Assembly: GCF_014203045.1 (NCBI RefSeq)
Contig: NZ_JACHIF010000005.1
Location: 248,001-312,000, forward strand
DNA from: Prosthecobacter dejongeii
Lineage (GTDB): Bacteria; Verrucomicrobiota; Verrucomicrobiia; Verrucomicrobiales; Verrucomicrobiaceae
Length of the DNA stretch: 64,000 bases
Direction: 5' to 3'
The position numbers were made by a program, and so were the translations under genes. Under the pieces are notes generated by a model. That model had not been told where the DNA came from and did no database searches. It saw only the letters and a list, made by a program, of their open reading frames with translations. Shown one piece after another: positions 27,352-36,391 of the stretch. Each line of letters begins with the position of its first letter. Position 1 is the first letter of the stretch.

Positions 27352-28500
27352 ATGAATATTTCCGCCTACTTCCTACCTAGCCGCAGGCCGTTTCGGCCAG
27401 CCTTTACCTTGGTCGAGTTGCTCGTTTCCACGGCGGTCCTGTCTATATTGTTGCTTGTGACGTTGTCGGCTTTGGAAACCATGCAGCGTTCCTGGCGGGA
27501 GACGAAGGGGAAGGTGAATCAGTTCCGTGGCGCGCGTATCGCTTTTGAGACGCTCACACGGAATTTGTCCCAAGCGACGCTCAATACCTATTGGGATTAT
27601 CATTTCACGGCGACTGAGTCGAACGTGCCACCTGCGGATGTGGCCTCGCCACCAGCAGGGTATGTGCGTCAGTCAGAATTGGATTTTCGGGTGCTCCCAG
27701 GCGTGGAAGTGGGCACGGGTGAAGAGGCTTCAGAGCTCCCGGGTCATGCCTTGTTTTTTCAAGCTCCCTTAGGGCTTAGTCAGGGGTATCGTGGGCTGGG
27801 AAATCTCCTGAATGCACGAGGTTATTACGTGCGCTTTCAGAGCAATGAGGATCAGCGCCCAGCTTTCCTCCCGGGTGGGGTGGTGCCAGTGAAGTTTCGT
27901 TATCAATTGATGGAGTACCGCCCACCCGCTGAACAGGTGGCCATCCCCGCCACGACTGCCAATACTGGCGGCGGGGCCAATCAAACGGTACAGGGGAACA
28001 CGGTTTACACCCGACCTGACTGGTTTAAGCAGGATTTGGAAACAGCCTCCAGACCCATTGCAGATAATATCCTGCTGCTTTTGATCAGCCCTCAGGTGCC
28101 GATTCAGGCTGCCGAAGCCGCAGCCAAAGCCCCCTACTGGTTAGCTCCGCTTTTCCGTTACTCATCCAGAGATGCTAACAATACGACCCCGGCACTGGAT
28201 AAACCCACTCTGCGGCGTGACGGTACCTTGGATCAAGGCACTCGCCATCTGCTGCCGCCTCTAGTGCGGGTCACTCTGGTGGCAGGAGAAGAGGGCTCGC
28301 TCAACCAATGGCATGCAGCAAATGGGAACGCTGCCGTGGATATTTGTGCAGCTGCGGATGCTCCCTTTGCGGAGGCTCGTCATTATGATCGGGATCTCAC
28401 CCGTTTGAAGGAATACCTCACGCGAGAGAGGCTGAATTTTCGAGTCTTTACCGCTACGGTTCCCATGCGAAATGCAGCCTGGGACAGCACCACTTATTAA
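27352..28500 (+). CDS. Verru_Chthon cassette protein C (GspJ-like pseudopilin)
   Basis: A 382-residue prepilin-like protein. The hydrophobic segment begins PAFTLVELLVSTAVLSILLL, with Phe18 as the expected mature +1 and Glu22 at +5. The residue before the cleavage site is Ala17 instead of the usual Gly, an unusual but tolerated variant. Helix continuation SALETMQRSWRETKGKVNQFRGARIAFETLTRNLSQATLNTYW is typical of the GspJ class. The ectodomain (~320 residues) is larger than GspJ. It is third in the cassette and should assemble with A, B and D. The ATG at 27352 is 131 bp after gene B. Confidence 0.85.
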   Translation: MNISAYFLPSRRPFRPAFTLVELLVSTAVLSILLLVTLSALETMQRSWRETKGKVNQFRGARIAFETLTRNLSQATLNTYWDYHFTATESNVPPADVASPPAGYVRQSELDFRVLPGVEVGTGEEASELPGHALFFQAPLGLSQGYRGLGNLLNARGYYVRFQSNEDQRPAFLPGGVVPVKFRYQLMEYRPPAEQVAIPATTANTGGGANQTVQGNTVYTRPDWFKQDLETASRPIADNILLLLISPQVPIQAAEAAAKAPYWLAPLFRYSSRDANNTTPALDKPTLRRDGTLDQGTRHLLPPLVRVTLVAGEEGSLNQWHAANGNAAVDICAAADAPFAEARHYDRDLTRLKEYLTRERLNFRVFTATVPMRNAAWDSTTY

Positions 28501-28531
28501 AGGAATTGCACTTATTGTTAGACTTTTGTGA

Positions 28532-28567
28532 CCTCAGTTCGGCTGAGGCAGAAATGATTTCATCATT
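28532..28567. promoter_or_regulatory. Two adjacent hairpins before cassette gene D
   Basis: CCTCAG-TTCGG-CTGAGG (28532-28548) is followed by AATGAT-TTC-ATCATT (28553-28567), ending 9 bp before the gene D start codon. The second occupies the normal ribosome binding site position, so it may limit translation of D. Confidence 0.4.
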
Positions 28568-28576
28568 CAATTTGTT

Positions 28577-29209
28577 ATGAAGACTCTCCCTTCTCCGAGG
28601 CCAGTTCGTGCTGGTTTCACCCTGATCGAAAGCCTCAGTGTGGTGCTTATCTTAGGCCTTGTGGTCGCTCTGGCGGCACCGACTATGCTGGGGGCCATCC
28701 GCGCCTCGCGGTTAACTTCTGCAGGCGAGTTGATCAGTGGTAAGATTGTGGAAGCCCAAGGTCTGGCCCTCACCTTTTCTTCAGACGTGGAACTGCGCTT
28801 TTATAAGGCGCCACCCACACTACCGGTGGATGGCAGCAGCGGTCAGTTTTTACAATTGCTGCAATGGGTAGAAAACGATCCTGAACTGACAGATGAAGAA
28901 GACATCGCCACTTTAAAAAAAATAGGAGCTCAGGTCGCAGTGCCCGAAGGCGTCACCCTGGCTACGGACGCAGGCTGGACGAGTCTCTGGAATCTGGAAG
29001 CGCAAACGGAAACCATTGCCGAAGGAGAGCAGGAATATGTGGCCATTCGCTTTCGTCCTGATGGCTCGACGGATCTGCCTGAAGCTGGGGCCTGGCATGT
29101 CACTTTGATTGATCAGCAAGATGCCTTAAAGGGAGAATTACCGGCGAATTTTTACACCTTACAGATTGATCCTGTGACGGCCAAGTTGGAGATCTATCGG
29201 CCCGAATAA
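28577..29209 (+). CDS. Verru_Chthon cassette protein D (GspH-like pseudopilin)
   Basis: A 210-residue prepilin-like protein with leader ending RAG13 and mature F14-T-L-I-E18, then SLSVVLILGLVVALAAPTMLGAIRASRLTSAGELISGKIVEAQGLAL, the GspH-like pattern in which the helix runs into a Glu/Gln-rich segment. It is last in the cassette, matching Verru_Chthon cassette protein D. No ribosome binding site is obvious (CAATTTGTTATG). The gene ends 11 bp from the convergent ABC permease gene. With A (K-like), B (I-like) and C (J-like), the cassette corresponds piece by piece to a minor-pseudopilin tip complex. Confidence 0.85.
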   Translation: MKTLPSPRPVRAGFTLIESLSVVLILGLVVALAAPTMLGAIRASRLTSAGELISGKIVEAQGLALTFSSDVELRFYKAPPTLPVDGSSGQFLQLLQWVENDPELTDEEDIATLKKIGAQVAVPEGVTLATDAGWTSLWNLEAQTETIAEGEQEYVAIRFRPDGSTDLPEAGAWHVTLIDQQDALKGELPANFYTLQIDPVTAKLEIYRPE

Positions 29210-29220
29210 AGCGGATGATC

Positions 29221-30504
29221 TCAGGTGTTGTTCAGGGCGGACTCATCTTGGCCATTGAGGCGAAGTCGAGGGCGATAAAAGGCTGCACTGCGCCATAAGC
29301 CTCTCTGTGTGGCCATGGCTGAAAGGATCAAAGCAAGGCTCCCAAAAATACACTGCCATTCATGGAGGGGAAAGGCGCTCAGGTGTGAAAGTGGGATCAT
29401 CAAGACCATGGGCAGGGTATAGAGATAAACTCGCCAGCCTGAGCTGACGTGAAAAGCGAGCGTCAGCATCGCGGCACCGCCGCCGGCGATGTAAAGGACC
29501 GCGCAGAGGACATCTTGCCAAAGCGGTAAATGCCCACTGCTCAGCCCGAGGCTCCATACCAGCAAGGGGCCCATGATCACGCCCTGCAGGAGAGGCAGAC
29601 TGAGTAGCAGGGCCGTGAGTTGACTGCTACGAAGTGGGAGGATGCGTAGCATGCGCAGGTTCACGGCTTCGAATAAGCCTGTGGGGAGAAACATTGCTAA
29701 GCCCAGCATCATGGAGGCGTAACTAGGGGGCATCGTTTTGGATAGACCTTCTTTGAGTTGAGCAAGCGAGATGATCCCCACCATGAGGGCCACGCTGATG
29801 GCGATCAGGCGCCCATGCACCGTGAGGAGAAAGAGGGATAGCCCTTGGGGGCCCGTGTCGGTCTGTGGGGATGTTTCCTCCTGGAAGGATCGAGTGAGGG
29901 TGGGAGAGGATACCGGGTCGAGCACCCTCGGGGCAGCCCAGTAGGAGATACCAAGCAGCACCGGCACGAGTGCCGCCAGCATCCATTGCCAGGGCTGCAT
30001 CGCCTCTGGGGTGCGTGGAAGGCGTGTGGCGACGAAAACACAAAGAGGAGTCGCTAAAGCCCAGAGCATCCGGCCGGGGATGGCCAATAATTTTCCCAGG
30101 TAAGTGGGTTGTGGTTGGGTGGGCAGTAAAAAAATCAACGCACTGAGTCCCACCCCAAACCATAAAACTACAGCTAAAGAGAACCAGGGGGCGGGCACGG
30201 AGACATGGCGGATGTGTTGCATCACCCACGGATGCAAGGCCGTGGTCGTCACCATGATGGGTAGGCTGAGCAGGCTTGTTAGGCCGACGCTGATAAACCA
30301 CCACGCGCGTTCTTGATCCCTCTTAGTCACGGGCTGAGGTCTCAGGGTGCGGAGGATGCCTTGGTTCCTTTCCGTCATGAGCAATTGCATGAAGAGCGGG
30401 GCAAAACTGAAAGGAAAGACCCACGTCAAAAGGCTGAGAAATACCAAGTAACAAGCGATGACCCAGCGCCAACGCAGGATGAAGTCGAAGATGATGCGTT
30501 TCAT
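29221..30504 (-). CDS. ABC transporter permease-like membrane protein
   Basis: A 427-residue polytopic membrane protein, third gene of the GntR-ATPase-permease operon. At least ten hydrophobic segments are visible, beginning WVIACYLVFLSLLTWVFPFSF and ending with LHEWQCIFGSLALILSAMA. It contains no solute-binding domain or enzyme motif. By position it is the transmembrane partner of the ATPase encoded 63 bp upstream, as in YtrA-YtrB-type export or stress systems. Sequence alone does not tell what is moved. Confidence 0.75.
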   Translation of the reverse strand: MKRIIFDFILRWRWVIACYLVFLSLLTWVFPFSFAPLFMQLLMTERNQGILRTLRPQPVTKRDQERAWWFISVGLTSLLSLPIMVTTTALHPWVMQHIRHVSVPAPWFSLAVVLWFGVGLSALIFLLPTQPQPTYLGKLLAIPGRMLWALATPLCVFVATRLPRTPEAMQPWQWMLAALVPVLLGISYWAAPRVLDPVSSPTLTRSFQEETSPQTDTGPQGLSLFLLTVHGRLIAISVALMVGIISLAQLKEGLSKTMPPSYASMMLGLAMFLPTGLFEAVNLRMLRILPLRSSQLTALLLSLPLLQGVIMGPLLVWSLGLSSGHLPLWQDVLCAVLYIAGGGAAMLTLAFHVSSGWRVYLYTLPMVLMIPLSHLSAFPLHEWQCIFGSLALILSAMATQRGLWRSAAFYRPRLRLNGQDESALNNT

Positions 30505-30567
30505 GGAAGCTCAATAGGCAGAGGATATCATGGAGAAAGCTGCGAGATGATTTAGGGCGGGGCTGTG

Positions 30568-31428
30568 CTAGCTGGTCAGGGCTAGAAATAACTCTTCCAA
30601 AGTCAGGGCTTGGCTGCGGAGGTTTTGTGCGCCGTGGCTCACCAGTCGAGTCAAAGGGAGGACCTGCGTATCCACGATGGCTCGGCATCGTGAGCCTTCC
30701 TGAGCAAGGATGGTTAGGCCTGGAATTTGGATCGGGAGTCCGCCTTCATACTCCACCTGCAAATGTCGCTCCATCAGTTCAGCCGTAGGACCTTCCAGCA
30801 GCAGCCGGCCCCGGTGCAAAACACTCACATGATCTGCGAATCGCTCCAGGTCAGTGATTTGGTGGGAGGATAGCAGGACGGTGCGTGCATCGTCTCTCAC
30901 GATGGCGAGAAGCTCTGAAAAGAGAGCCTTTTTCGCGTGAGCATCCAGGCCCGTGGTGGGCTCATCCAAAACCAGGAAATCGGGGCGCCAAGCCATCGCT
31001 AACAGGAGGGCCAATTTCATCCGTCCCCCGAACGAGAGAGTGGCGATACGATCTCCCTCACTCAGGCCAAAAGACTGCATGAGCCGGGTGGCAAGCCCCT
31101 CATCCCAGCCGGGGTGAAAGCCGCGAACGAAGCGTATGGCACGCCCCACTTTGCCCCAAGAGACATAGCTAAGGTCAGGCCCAGCGTAGGCCGTGCGTTG
31201 TTTGATGGCTACTTCGTCTTGCCGGTGGTCCCGCCCACTCACGCGGATGCTTCCTGCATCTGGCATGCCGATGCCGAAGATCTGGTCTAACAAGGTGGTT
31301 TTCCCGGCTCCATTGGGGCCGATCAGGCCGTAAATCACGCCGCTAGGCACCGTGAGGTGGATGGGCCCGAGGGCAAAGCGTGCATAGCGTTTTTCCAGAG
31401 CTGTAATGACGAGGGCGGGTGGGTTCAT
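30568..31428 (-). CDS. ABC transporter ATP-binding protein
   Basis: A 286-residue ATPase with Walker A GPNGAGKTT (about residues 37-45), a Q-loop region, signature motif LSFGGRMKL (Phe where the canonical motif has Gly; seen in YtrB/CcmA-like subfamilies), Walker B FLVLDEPTTGLD and the switch His in VLLSSHQITDLE. The C-terminal ~80 residues are a substrate- or partner-specific extension. It overlaps the GntR repressor gene by 4 bp (31425-31428) and so is translationally coupled to it. It energises the permease at 29221-30504. Confidence 0.92.
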   Translation of the reverse strand: MNPPALVITALEKRYARFALGPIHLTVPSGVIYGLIGPNGAGKTTLLDQIFGIGMPDAGSIRVSGRDHRQDEVAIKQRTAYAGPDLSYVSWGKVGRAIRFVRGFHPGWDEGLATRLMQSFGLSEGDRIATLSFGGRMKLALLLAMAWRPDFLVLDEPTTGLDAHAKKALFSELLAIVRDDARTVLLSSHQITDLERFADHVSVLHRGRLLLEGPTAELMERHLQVEYEGGLPIQIPGLTILAQEGSRCRAIVDTQVLPLTRLVSHGAQNLRSQALTLEELFLALTS

Positions 31429-31832
31429 GGCTGGCGTGCGTTGAGGATTTCCTGAAATAGCTGATGAATCTCGGGACCAGTGAGGCCGGCTTCGATGGCC
31501 TCCTGGTAAGCCTGGGAGAGAAGGGCGCGGGCTTGATCGAGTTTGACTTCTCGGGAGCGATCTTGCCCACGGGCTGCCACAAACGTGCCGAGCCCTTGCC
31601 TGCGATAGACGATGCCTTCGCGCTCCAGTTCTTCATAAGCGCGCTTCACGGTGATCACACTCACCAGCAATTCCTCTGCTAACTGGCGAAACGAGGGCAG
31701 CGGAGCATCGGCCACCAGCTTGCCTTCGCTAATCACCCGCTTGAGGCCAGTGACGATCTGTTCATACAGGGTTCCCGGTGCTGCGGGTGAGATGGGCGGC
31801 AGTAGCAGCTTGATGGAAACGGGTGAAGGCAT
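31425..31832 (-). CDS. GntR family regulator, YtrA-type
   Basis: A 135-residue short GntR repressor. The winged helix-turn-helix spans about residues 22-88: LYEQIVTGLKRVISEGKLVADAPLPSFRQLAEELLVSVITVKRAYEELEREGIVYRRQGLGTFVA. Only ~45 residues follow, so there is no large effector domain, which defines the YtrA subgroup that usually controls adjacent ABC genes. Its start codon abuts a perfect palindromic operator at 31834-31864, strong evidence that it represses its own operon. The inducing signal is unknown; cell-envelope stress is common in the subgroup. Confidence 0.92.
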   Translation of the reverse strand: MPSPVSIKLLLPPISPAAPGTLYEQIVTGLKRVISEGKLVADAPLPSFRQLAEELLVSVITVKRAYEELEREGIVYRRQGLGTFVAARGQDRSREVKLDQARALLSQAYQEAIEAGLTGPEIHQLFQEILNARQP

Positions 31833-31833
31833 G

Positions 31834-31864
31834 ATTACTGTGTATATTAAATATACACAGTAAT
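31834..31864. promoter_or_regulatory. Palindromic operator for the GntR regulator
   Basis: A perfect inverted repeat, ATTACTGTGTATAT-TAA-ATATACACAGTAAT (14-bp arms), begins 1 bp before the regulator's start codon. The A/T-rich GTGTATA core resembles known YtrA-type sites. Binding here would block transcription or leader translation of the operon. Confidence 0.85.
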
Positions 31865-31990
31865 GTTATGCAACATCAAATTGCCAGTGGAAGCAAAAAA
31901 CAGCTTTGGGCGGTATGAGGGAGAAGCGCAGTCTTACAAGACTTGCAGCCATGGGCTCAAGTCACGGTGCAACTCACATGGAGGTTCTTT

Positions 31991-34180
31991 TCAGCAGTGA
32001 GCTCCCACCAGTGCTGGCCCCTCATTGAGCCGCAGGCAGACCAGCGTGCTGGCTTTGATCTGAAAGGCGACCCCGCCTTCGATGAGACGGGAATCTGCCT
32101 CTAAAAACCCAGCGGGTAAGCTGGTATCGAAAACCACGCTCCACAGGGTCTCTTCGCTGCCGGGCAGGAGGAATTTTTGGGGGAGTTCTCCACGATTGAA
32201 TAACAACAAGAGGGGTGGTGAACCATCCATCAAAGCACCAAAGAAAGCGCGCTTAGGGTCATGCCATTCTTCATGGCAGAGCAGGCTGGCATCTCCCTCC
32301 AGCCAAGTCACATCGGCCAGGCCTGTAGTGGGGTTCATGACCCCGTCAAAATATTGGGTGCGGCGCAGGCTGGAGAATTCTTTGCGCAGAGCGATGATGC
32401 GGCGGGTGAAGTCCAGCATGGCCTCATCGCAGGTGCTCCAGTCTAACCAACTGAGCTCATTGTCTTGGCAGTAGGCGTTGTTGTTGCCCTTTTGCGTGCG
32501 GCCGCGTTCATCCCCAGCATTGATAAAAGGCACACCGATGGAGGTCATCAGGGTGGCCATCAGACTGCGGCGCAGGCGTGCGCGGAGGTTCAGCACCCGG
32601 TAGTCTTGCGTGGGGCCTTCCACCCCGCAGCTCACGCTGTGGTTGGCATTGTCGCCATCGCGGTTGTCCTCACCGTTGGCCTCATTGTGCTTGCTGGCGT
32701 AGCTGACGAGGTCCAGCAGGGTGAAGCCATCGTGACTGGTGAGGAAATTGATGCTACTGAGAGCAGGCCGGAGATTCCAGGCGAAGACGTCCTGGCTGCC
32801 GCAGAAACGTTTGGCAAAGTCGGCCGTGGAGCCCTCATCACCGGCCCAAAATTTACGCACGGCATCTCGATACTTGCCATTCAGTTCACGCCAAGGCTCG
32901 GGAAAGCCGCCGACTTGATAGCTATCCATGCGGAAGATATCCCAAGGCTCGGCGATGAGCTTGACCTGTGACAAGATGGGGTCCTGCGCCACAGCGGCGA
33001 GGAATTGACTGTTGGCATCAAAGTTGTCGTGTTGATCACGAGCCACCGTCACAGCCAAGTCAAAACGAAAGCCATCCACATGCATCTCGGTTACCCAGTA
33101 GCGTAGGCTATCCAAAATGAGACGAAGGGCAGGCGGGGTAGCCGAATCCACCGCATTGCCGCAGCCAGTGATGTTGATGTAATTGGAACCGTGTTCGTCG
33201 AAGGTGTGGCGGTAGTACATGCGGTCATCCAGGCCACGAAACATCAGTGTAGGCCCGCGTTCATCCCCTTCCGCAGTGTGGTTATAAACCACGTCCAGGA
33301 TGACCTCCAAACCTGCCGCGTGGAGGGCGCGCACCATTTCCTTGAACTCGCGGACTTGCTCACTCGGATCTTGGGCTGCGGCATATTCAGCGTGAGGGGC
33401 GAAGAAGCCGACGGTGTTGTATCCCCAGTAATTGGTGAGGCCTTTTTCCAGCAAAAATTGATCGTCCAGATGCTGATGCACAGGCAGCAGTTGCAGACTG
33501 GTCACACCCAGATTTTTGAGGTAAGCGATGACGGCAGGGTGGCCTAGGCCCGCATAGGTCCCGCGCAAAGCTGGCGGCACATCAGGGTGCTTTTGAGTGA
33601 AGCCTTTGACATGCAGTTCATAAAGAATCGTGTCCTGCCAGGGGAGGCGGGGCAGACGATCTCCCTGCCAGTCGAAAGAAGTTTCCACGACAGCGGATTT
33701 CAGGGCCTCGGCTCCATTGTCATAGGCTCCGGGGTAAGTGCCAGGTCCAGTGCCGCCAAGCATACCGGTTCGCCCATCTGGCTGCCCCACGATGGCGAGG
33801 GCGTAGGGATCTAGCAGCAGTTTGCGGGGATTGAATCTGAGTGCGCGGTCAGGGATCCAGGGGCCATGGGCGCGGTAGCCGTAGAGCTGCCCTGCCTTCA
33901 CTCCAGGGACGAAGGCACACCAGAGATCGCATTCACCGCGCCGCATCCGCACACGGCCTATTTCGAGGCTGGGCTGAACCGTCGAATAGAGGCATAGATC
34001 TACCTGAGTGGCGTGACGTGAAAAGACACAGAAGAGCGCACCTTCAGGGGTGAGGGTGACTCCAGGGCGTGCGGGCCCCGCAATGGCTGGGTCAGAAGAC
34101 ATGGTTCTCATGCCATGGAGCAAGGCGCGGGCCGCCGCATGAGGTATTTCAGGATTGTGTGATTTCCGCCGTGCACGCAT
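31991..34180 (-). CDS. glgX: Glycogen debranching enzyme GlgX (GH13 isoamylase-type)
   Basis: A 729-residue GH13 enzyme hydrolysing alpha-1,6 branches of phosphorylase-trimmed glycogen. An N-terminal CBM48-like domain (GVTLTPEGALFCVFSRHATQVDLCLY) precedes the barrel. The catalytic nucleophile Asp is in VDGFRFDLAV, the acid/base Glu in VKLIAEPWD, and the third Asp in NFLTSHDGFTLLDLV; EGDERGPTLMFRG is also typical. I keep the ATG at 34180, but 34111 and 34102 (MSSDPAIAG...) are plausible later starts because the first ~26 residues look unstructured. The neighbours are unrelated, so it is probably transcribed alone. Confidence 0.93.
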   Translation of the reverse strand: MRARRKSHNPEIPHAAARALLHGMRTMSSDPAIAGPARPGVTLTPEGALFCVFSRHATQVDLCLYSTVQPSLEIGRVRMRRGECDLWCAFVPGVKAGQLYGYRAHGPWIPDRALRFNPRKLLLDPYALAIVGQPDGRTGMLGGTGPGTYPGAYDNGAEALKSAVVETSFDWQGDRLPRLPWQDTILYELHVKGFTQKHPDVPPALRGTYAGLGHPAVIAYLKNLGVTSLQLLPVHQHLDDQFLLEKGLTNYWGYNTVGFFAPHAEYAAAQDPSEQVREFKEMVRALHAAGLEVILDVVYNHTAEGDERGPTLMFRGLDDRMYYRHTFDEHGSNYINITGCGNAVDSATPPALRLILDSLRYWVTEMHVDGFRFDLAVTVARDQHDNFDANSQFLAAVAQDPILSQVKLIAEPWDIFRMDSYQVGGFPEPWRELNGKYRDAVRKFWAGDEGSTADFAKRFCGSQDVFAWNLRPALSSINFLTSHDGFTLLDLVSYASKHNEANGEDNRDGDNANHSVSCGVEGPTQDYRVLNLRARLRRSLMATLMTSIGVPFINAGDERGRTQKGNNNAYCQDNELSWLDWSTCDEAMLDFTRRIIALRKEFSSLRRTQYFDGVMNPTTGLADVTWLEGDASLLCHEEWHDPKRAFFGALMDGSPPLLLLFNRGELPQKFLLPGSEETLWSVVFDTSLPAGFLEADSRLIEGGVAFQIKASTLVCLRLNEGPALVGAHC

Positions 34181-34325
34181 GAGAAAAGAAATTCGCAGGT
34201 CGGACTCAGGGTGGACGGGAAGCTTTGGAATAACCAGAATTTTACCATTGGCTGATTGCCCTTGTCATGTGGGGTGTTAGCTTTCCGTCTCTGCGCCGTG
34301 GTGGCGCGTATAGCTTTCAGTTCTT

Positions 34326-35834
34326 ATGCAATGGCTCTCTTCTTTAGGCGTCGTCGGTGAAGTTCTCCGCATCATCATCCTCATTTTTGAGGTGTTGCTG
34401 GTGTTTAACCTCATGATCCTCGTCCACGAATGGGGGCATTTTTTAGCGGCCCGCTGGCGTGGGCTGAAGGTGGAGGCCTTCCAGATTTGGTTCGGTAAAC
34501 CCCTGTGGAAAAAGACCATCAATGGGGTGCAGTACGGCCTGGGCAGCATCCCCGCAGGTGGTTTTGTGAAACTGCCTCAAATGGCACCCATGGGCGCGAT
34601 CGAGGGCGAATCTTCCTCGGATGAGCCGCTTCCTCCCATCACGCCGATGGATAAGATCATCGTCGCTTTTGCGGGCCCCTTATTCAGTTTCGGTCTGGCT
34701 TGTCTTTTTGCCCTCCTCGTCAGCGTGCTGGGTAAGCCCCAGTCGGAACCCTTTGTCACCACAACCATCGGTTACGTGGCGAAGGATAGCCCTGCGGCTA
34801 AGACAGGCTTGAAGCCGGGGGACATCATCCAGGCGATTGACGGCCAGCCGATCCGCCGCTTTGAGGGTTTTGTAGATAGCGTGCGCTGGGGTGTCATCGC
34901 CAGTGAAGGCAGTGAAATTCAGTTCCAGGTGGAGCGTCCCGGTGAAGGCGTGAAAACCGTCGCCGTGGGTGCCAAATGGCCAGACCCGGACAAGAAACCC
35001 AGCGCCTGGTGGATGGGCCTTTTCGAGCGGCCTGTGCTGCGTGAAGTCGGCATCATGGGCAAAGAAACCCCTATGGTGGGCAATGTGCAGGAAAACAGCC
35101 CGGCTGCTGAAGCGGGCCTTCAGCCCAATGATGAACTGCTGAGTGTGGATGGACAGCCTCTTTTGAGCCGCATCTGGTTTGCTGAATACCTGGAGACTAA
35201 GCCCGGACAGCCCGTGCAGGTGATCGTCCGTCGCAAAGACAAAACGACCCTGCAAAGCAGTGAGCTAACCCTCACTCTGACACCCCGTGTGCCAGACCAG
35301 CGGCCACCGGAATACAATCGTCCCATGGTGGGTATCGAGTGGCATGCCACGGGCGAGCGTAAACTGGCCTATCCACCCGTGTCTGAGCAGGTTTCTGACG
35401 CCGCGCGCAGCATGTTCAGCATGATCAGCAAACTGGTCTCTGGAAACTCCGACATCAGCCCCGCGCACATGAGTGGCCCGGTGGGCATCGGCCGGGTGTA
35501 TTACAATCTCCTTCAAGATCCCGCCGCGCTCCTACAGATCTTGTGGTTCAGCGTCGTCTTAAACATCAACCTGGCCATCATGAACATGCTGCCATTTCCC
35601 GTGTTGGATGGCGGGCACATCACCATGGCCATCGCGGAAGGTCTGCGCCGCAAGCCCCTGCATTCGCGAGCCCTGGAGTGGGTGCAGACCGCCTGTGCGC
35701 TCACGCTCTTTGGCTTCATCTTCTTCGTGACGTTCAAGGACTTGGGAGATATTTTCATTGGGGGCAATAAAAAGCCCAACCCCGCTCAGGAACTGAAGTG
35801 GCTGCCGAAAGACCAGCGGCCGGAAGTCAAGTAG
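34326..35834 (+). CDS. rseP: RIP metalloprotease RseP
   Basis: A 502-residue site-2 protease that cleaves transmembrane segments, typically anti-sigma factors. The zinc motif H34-E-W-G-H38 lies in the first membrane helix, and the third ligand motif NMLPFPVLDGGH is near residue 425. Two PDZ domains sit between (GYVAKDSPAAKTGLKPGDIIQAIDGQPI and GNVQENSPAAEAGLQPNDELLSVDGQPL). Slightly longer than E. coli RseP because of loop insertions. The window encodes a membrane anti-sigma-like protein at 45602, which makes a regulated proteolysis link conceivable but not shown. The ATG at 34326 gives the expected short N-terminus. Confidence 0.94.
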   Translation: MQWLSSLGVVGEVLRIIILIFEVLLVFNLMILVHEWGHFLAARWRGLKVEAFQIWFGKPLWKKTINGVQYGLGSIPAGGFVKLPQMAPMGAIEGESSSDEPLPPITPMDKIIVAFAGPLFSFGLACLFALLVSVLGKPQSEPFVTTTIGYVAKDSPAAKTGLKPGDIIQAIDGQPIRRFEGFVDSVRWGVIASEGSEIQFQVERPGEGVKTVAVGAKWPDPDKKPSAWWMGLFERPVLREVGIMGKETPMVGNVQENSPAAEAGLQPNDELLSVDGQPLLSRIWFAEYLETKPGQPVQVIVRRKDKTTLQSSELTLTLTPRVPDQRPPEYNRPMVGIEWHATGERKLAYPPVSEQVSDAARSMFSMISKLVSGNSDISPAHMSGPVGIGRVYYNLLQDPAALLQILWFSVVLNINLAIMNMLPFPVLDGGHITMAIAEGLRRKPLHSRALEWVQTACALTLFGFIFFVTFKDLGDIFIGGNKKPNPAQELKWLPKDQRPEVK

Positions 35835-35851
35835 TGGGCTCTTTGACGGAT

Positions 35852-35873
35852 GCCTCACTTGAAAAAGTGAGGC
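35852..35873. terminator. Convergent-region hairpin
   Basis: A perfect 9-bp stem GCCTCACTT-GAAA-AAGTGAGGC lies between the convergent rseP and moaE-like genes. No T-run follows on either strand, so termination would be weak. Confidence 0.4.
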
Positions 35874-35894
35874 GTTCCGGCTCCCCACAGGTCT

Positions 35895-36293
35895 TCACAC
35901 GGGCTCTGTGTTTGTTTCCTGAAACACCGGACGTTTCCAGATGGGAACGCGGGTTTTGATCTCCTTCAGATACCAACGGCAAAGGTCAAAAGCTGCCGCA
36001 CTGTGACGTGTGCGCACCCAGATGAGAATGGAGGGGGCTTCTGCAGCGACAAAACCCAGCCGATGCTGAATGTAGGCCTCATGCGGCCCGTGCTGCTCCC
36101 GGCCCTGAGCCATTAGCTCCCCTAGCAATCGTTCTGCCATGGGAAGGTAAGCGGTGTAATCAATGCCGGAGATCGTGAGTCCCTCTTCCTCCCCGCGCAC
36201 CACCCCTAGAAAGCGCACCTCAGCCCCTAGCCCTGGGCCAAAAGGACTGGTCGTGTCTGGAATAGGGTCAGCCGATAAAAGAAACGGAGGCAT
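35895..36293 (-). CDS. moaE: MoaE-like molybdopterin synthase catalytic subunit
   Basis: A ~132-residue MoaE homologue; MoaE with MoaD inserts the dithiolene sulphurs into precursor Z. Visible family features are AEVRFLGVVRG near the N-terminus, the YTAYLPMAERLLGELM helix, IQHRLGFVAAEAPSILIWVRTRHSAAAFDLCRWYLKEIKTRVPIWKRPVF (HRxG, HR-like S/AF and the VPIWKR lysine region). The frame reaches 36350, but MPPFLLSADPIPD at 36293 matches the usual distance to the first strand. No other molybdenum cofactor gene is nearby, so MoaD would come from elsewhere. Confidence 0.82.
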   Translation of the reverse strand: MPPFLLSADPIPDTTSPFGPGLGAEVRFLGVVRGEEEGLTISGIDYTAYLPMAERLLGELMAQGREQHGPHEAYIQHRLGFVAAEAPSILIWVRTRHSAAAFDLCRWYLKEIKTRVPIWKRPVFQETNTEPV

Positions 36294-36391
36294 GGGAGTT
36301 AAGAGGAGCGTGCTGCGGTCTTCTTTACTCGGACATTGTTCAAAATCCATCCCAGGCTGGAAAAGAGCGCGTGGCTGGCCATCTGTGATCC

